DNA of 7,919 nt from DATEJJ01 sp051986465 (GTDB lineage: Bacteria; Actinomycetota; Actinomycetes; Mycobacteriales; Micromonosporaceae), in assembly GCA_051986465.1 (NCBI GenBank), contig JBPYFB010000255.1:1-7919 (forward strand), in the 5' to 3' direction. The notes under the pieces are model-generated. The model did no database searches. It was not told where the DNA came from and saw nothing but the letters and a program-made list of their open reading frames with translations. Of the stretch, positions 5,892 through 7,919 are shown piece by piece (the first letter of the stretch is position 1; every line of letters starts with the position of its first letter). A program made the position numbers and the translations under genes.

Positions 5892-6254
5892 ATGGATCTC
5901 GCCGCCCGTATGCGTACCGTCTGCCTGGCCTTTCCAGAGGTGACCGAGCGGCCCAGCCACGGCGCGCCAACCTGGTTCGTCCGCGACAAGAAGTCCTTCG
6001 CCACACTCTGGGAGCACGGCCACCACGAGGACACGTTCCCGCATCTGTGGTGTGCGGCGCCGCCGGGGGCCCAGCAGGAGCTGGTCGCGGAGGCGCCGGA
6101 GCGCTTCTTCCGGCCGCCGTACGTCGGCGGGCGGGGCTGGCTCGGGGTACGGCTGGACGGTGCCGTCGACTGGGCTGAGATCGCCGAGCTGTGCCAGGAC
6201 GCCTACCGGGCCGTGGCACCCGCGACCCTCCTCAAACAGATGGAGGCGCAGTAG
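5892..6254 (+). CDS. MmcQ/YjbR family protein
   Basis: This is a 120-residue protein (122 if ATG 5886 is used). It shows the MmcQ/YjbR pattern: an N-terminal helix with VCLAFPEVTERPSHGAPTW (10-28), then FVRDKKSFATLW (29-40), a central HLWCAAPPGAQQELV (52-66), RFFRPPYVGGRGWLGVRLDG (71-90), and the C-terminal VDWAEIAELCQDAYRAVAP (92-110). The length is usual for this family. Members adopt a compact fold resembling DNA-binding or CyaY-like domains, but their biological role is poorly defined, so no reaction is proposed. It sits 43 bp after the AIM24 gene and 70 bp before the histidine kinase. Its stop codon lies inside a 16-bp palindrome. It probably has its own leaderless promoter. Confidence 0.85.
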   Translation: MDLAARMRTVCLAFPEVTERPSHGAPTWFVRDKKSFATLWEHGHHEDTFPHLWCAAPPGAQQELVAEAPERFFRPPYVGGRGWLGVRLDGAVDWAEIAELCQDAYRAVAPATLLKQMEAQ

Positions 6255-6266
6255 GGCTAGCCCTAC
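6251..6266. promoter_or_regulatory. 16-bp perfect palindrome, candidate operator of the two-component operon
   Basis: GTAGGGCTAGCCCTAC is identical on both strands. It overlaps the TAG stop of the MmcQ/YjbR gene. Its centre is about 66 bp upstream of the predicted transcription start of the kinase-regulator operon, a usual position for an activator site. With no loop, it is a better protein-binding site than an RNA hairpin. A small CCCG/CGGG stem (6267-6280) follows. Binding by the adjacent regulator is inference. Confidence 0.55.
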
Positions 6267-6312
6267 CCCGGAAACGCGGGAATACCGGATGGGAAAGCCC
6301 CCGACCGGCGTC

Positions 6313-6318
6313 TACGGT
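6313..6318 (+). promoter_or_regulatory. -10 box of a probable leaderless transcript for the histidine kinase
   Basis: TACGGT is followed by exactly 6 nt (CGAGAC) and ATG 6325, with no Shine-Dalgarno. This is the classic leaderless layout. No strong -35 is visible about 17 bp upstream, which would suit an activator-dependent promoter. Confidence 0.55.
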
Positions 6319-6324
6319 CGAGAC

Positions 6325-7641
6325 ATGACTTCGAGCGCCCTGGCCGTCCGCCGTGGTGGCACCAGCCCCGCGGCTCGCATGTTGCGCCAGACCGTCGTCG
6401 ACAGCGCGTACCTTCTGATCGGCTTCCCGCTCGCGGTGGCCGCCTTCGTCGTCATCATCAGTGGCGTGTCCGCCGGTGTCGGTGCCTTCTTCCTGATCGG
6501 GCTGCCGATGCTCGTCGGCACGCTCTACGTGGCGCGCGGCTTCGCCGAACTGGAGCGCCGGCGCATCGGGCCGGTGCTGCGCGCCCCGGTCGCCCGCCCC
6601 CGGTACGGGCAGGGCCCGCCCGGGGCCAGCCTGCTGCGCCGCCTGCTCGCACCGGTGGCGGTCGGCCAGTACTGGCTGGATGTCGTGCACGGCGTGGTCA
6701 TGTTCGCGATCGCCACGATCACCTTCACCGTGCTCGTCACCTGGTGGAGCGGCGCGATACTGGGCACCCTGTACCTCTTCTACGGCTGGTTCAACGACGG
6801 CGGCATCACGATCTTCGGCGCGCGCCTCCCCGAGGCGTTCGGCATGGGCGATTCCAAGGTCGCGGCGGTCGTCATGTACACCTCGATGGGTCTGTTCTTC
6901 CTCGGCACCCTGCCGCTGACCATTCGCGGCGCCGCCCTCGGCCAGGCCCACCTGAGCCGGCTCATGCTGTGCGGCATGGCCGAGATGCGCCAGCGCATCT
7001 CGGGGCTGGAGGCGGGCAAGGCGACCGCCGAGGCGCAGACCGCCGCGGCGGTATCCGCCGAGGCGAGCGCGCTGCGCCGGCTGGAGCGCGACATCCACGA
7101 CGGCCCGCAGCAGCGCCTGGTGCGCCTCGCGATGGACCTCGGCCGGGCGCAGCAGCAGTGGGACTCCAATCCCGCGGCGGCCCGCCAGATCACGGCCGAG
7201 GCGCTGGTACAGACCCAGGAGACGCTCAACGAACTGCGCGCGCTGTCCCGGGGCATCGCGCCGCCGATCCTCACCGACCGCGGCCTGCCCGCGGCGCTGG
7301 CCGCGCTCGCCGCACGCAACCCGGTCGAGGTGGAGTTGGAGACCACGATCGCGGGCCGGCTGCACCCGGCCACCGAGAGCACCGCGTACTTCGTCGTCGC
7401 CGAGGGTCTCGCCAACGTGGCCAAGCACAGCGGGGCGCGGCAGTGCCGGGTGTGCGTGGAGCGGCTCGGCAACCGGCTGATGGTCATCATCGCCGACGAC
7501 GGTCTGGGCGGCGCGGACATCGCGAAGGGGCACGGGCTGGCGGGCCTCGCCGACCGGGCGCAGGCGGCCGGCGGCACGCTCACCGTCAACAGCCCGGCCG
7601 GCGGGCCGACCACCCTCACCGCCGAACTGCCGTGGCGATGA
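6325..7641 (+). CDS. Sensor histidine kinase (HisKA_3 / NarL-type partner)
   Basis: This is a 438-residue membrane kinase. The N-terminal part (about 25-205) has hydrophobic segments near 28-48, 52-70, 117-140, 142-155 and 182-200, and resembles the putative sensor domain common in actinobacterial kinases. An Ala/Glu-rich helical linker (222-250) leads to the HisKA_3 dimerisation region, LERDIHDGPQQRLVRLAMDL (253-272), with H258 as phosphoacceptor. The ATPase domain shows the N box in AEGLANVAKHS (359-369, N364), the G1 box DDGLGGAD (391-398) and the G2 box GHGLAGL (402-408). It should autophosphorylate at H258 and pass phosphate to the overlapping regulator. ATG 6325 is chosen because it starts cleanly 6 nt after a TACGGT box; the open frame extends upstream only by reading out of frame through the previous gene. 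The stimulus is unknown. Confidence 0.92.
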   Translation: MTSSALAVRRGGTSPAARMLRQTVVDSAYLLIGFPLAVAAFVVIISGVSAGVGAFFLIGLPMLVGTLYVARGFAELERRRIGPVLRAPVARPRYGQGPPGASLLRRLLAPVAVGQYWLDVVHGVVMFAIATITFTVLVTWWSGAILGTLYLFYGWFNDGGITIFGARLPEAFGMGDSKVAAVVMYTSMGLFFLGTLPLTIRGAALGQAHLSRLMLCGMAEMRQRISGLEAGKATAEAQTAAAVSAEASALRRLERDIHDGPQQRLVRLAMDLGRAQQQWDSNPAAARQITAEALVQTQETLNELRALSRGIAPPILTDRGLPAALAALAARNPVEVELETTIAGRLHPATESTAYFVVAEGLANVAKHSGARQCRVCVERLGNRLMVIIADDGLGGADIAKGHGLAGLADRAQAAGGTLTVNSPAGGPTTLTAELPWR

Positions 7642-7919
7642 GCCAGCACCACCCGCTGCGGGTGGTCATCGCGGACGACGCCGTGCTGTTGCGCGAGGGA
7701 CTCATCCGCCTGCTCGCGGAGAACGGCCACGACGTGGTCGCCGCCGTGGGCGACGGGCCCGCGCTGGTCGAGGCGGTCTGCGCACACCAGCCCGATGTGT
7801 CCATTGTGGATGTACGGATGCCGCCGTCGCACACGGACGAAGGGCTGCGCGCGGCGGTAGCGGCCCGGTCGCGGGTACCGGGCGCGCCGGTGCTCGTACT
7901 TTCGCAGTACGTCGAGGTT
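7638..7919 (+). CDS. LuxR/NarL-type response regulator, receiver domain (3' end cut by window edge)
   Basis: ATG 7638 overlaps the kinase stop in an ATGA arrangement, a 4-bp overlap that implies translational coupling. The 94 codons visible form most of a receiver domain: LRVVIADDAVLLREGL (7-22) with acidic D13/D14, then VSIVDVRMPP (54-63) with D58 as phosphoacceptor, and VLVLSQY (85-91) with S89 at the conserved Ser/Thr position. The sequence after D58 (SHTDEGLRAA) is typical of NarL/LuxR regulators paired with HisKA_3 kinases. A C-terminal helix-turn-helix is expected beyond the window but is not seen. Phosphorylated by the preceding kinase, it would act as a transcription factor, and the palindrome at 6251-6266 is a candidate target. 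Confidence 0.92.
   Translation, partial: MSQHHPLRVVIADDAVLLREGLIRLLAENGHDVVAAVGDGPALVEAVCAHQPDVSIVDVRMPPSHTDEGLRAAVAARSRVPGAPVLVLSQYVEV

Noticed and set aside
4784..6034. A 416-codon minus-strand frame opposite the sortase, AIM24 and MmcQ/YjbR genes
   Set aside because: It crosses three well-supported plus-strand genes and shows no domain.
6052..6324. N-terminal extension of the histidine kinase
   Set aside because: The extra residues are out-of-frame reading of the MmcQ/YjbR gene and are Arg/Ser-rich; ATG 6325 directly follows a TACGGT box.
6232..7832. Long minus-strand frames opposite the histidine kinase and regulator
   Set aside because: Antisense by-products of GC-rich codons; the plus strand has complete kinase and receiver motifs.

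Overview
The window is a high-GC actinobacterial chromosome segment. Gene content (class F sortase with a choice-of-anchor A surface protein, a DUF222/HNH '13E12-type' gene, a NarL-type two-component pair with an actinobacterial sensor domain) and TAnnnT boxes placed just before several start codons suggest Micromonosporaceae. The family-level guess is inference only.

Layout. (i) 1-1484, minus strand: a threonine/serine dehydratase-like PLP enzyme (513-1484), then a LysE/RhtB-type amino-acid exporter (1-443, cut by the left edge). (ii) 1485-1603: about 120 bp with no gene, holding the likely start region of the dehydratase. (iii) 1604-2738, minus: a DUF222-HNH endonuclease gene broken by a frameshift/deletion. 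(iv) 2739-2962: a 224-bp divergent intergenic region, less GC-rich than its surroundings. (v) 2963-5039, plus: a secreted choice-of-anchor A protein followed by a class F sortase. A very strong GC hairpin (4303-4340) lies over the 5' end of the sortase gene. (vi) 5108-5848, plus: an AIM24-family protein, preceded by a clean dyad (5046-5080). (vii) 5892-6254, plus: an MmcQ/YjbR-family protein. (viii) 6325-7919, plus: a sensor histidine kinase with a 4-bp overlapping LuxR/NarL-type response regulator (cut by the right edge), preceded by a 16-bp perfect palindrome (6251-6266).

How the genes fit together. The surface protein and sortase form a probable substrate-enzyme pair, with the hairpin a possible device to lower sortase output. 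The kinase and regulator form a translationally coupled signalling pair, and the palindrome is a natural candidate operator. The dehydratase and exporter plausibly both act on threonine/serine-like amino acids. AIM24 and MmcQ/YjbR look like independent genes. I see no tRNA, rRNA, CRISPR array or intact mobile element. No clearly new multi-gene system is evident; the most noteworthy points are the sortase/substrate unit and the regulatory palindromes.
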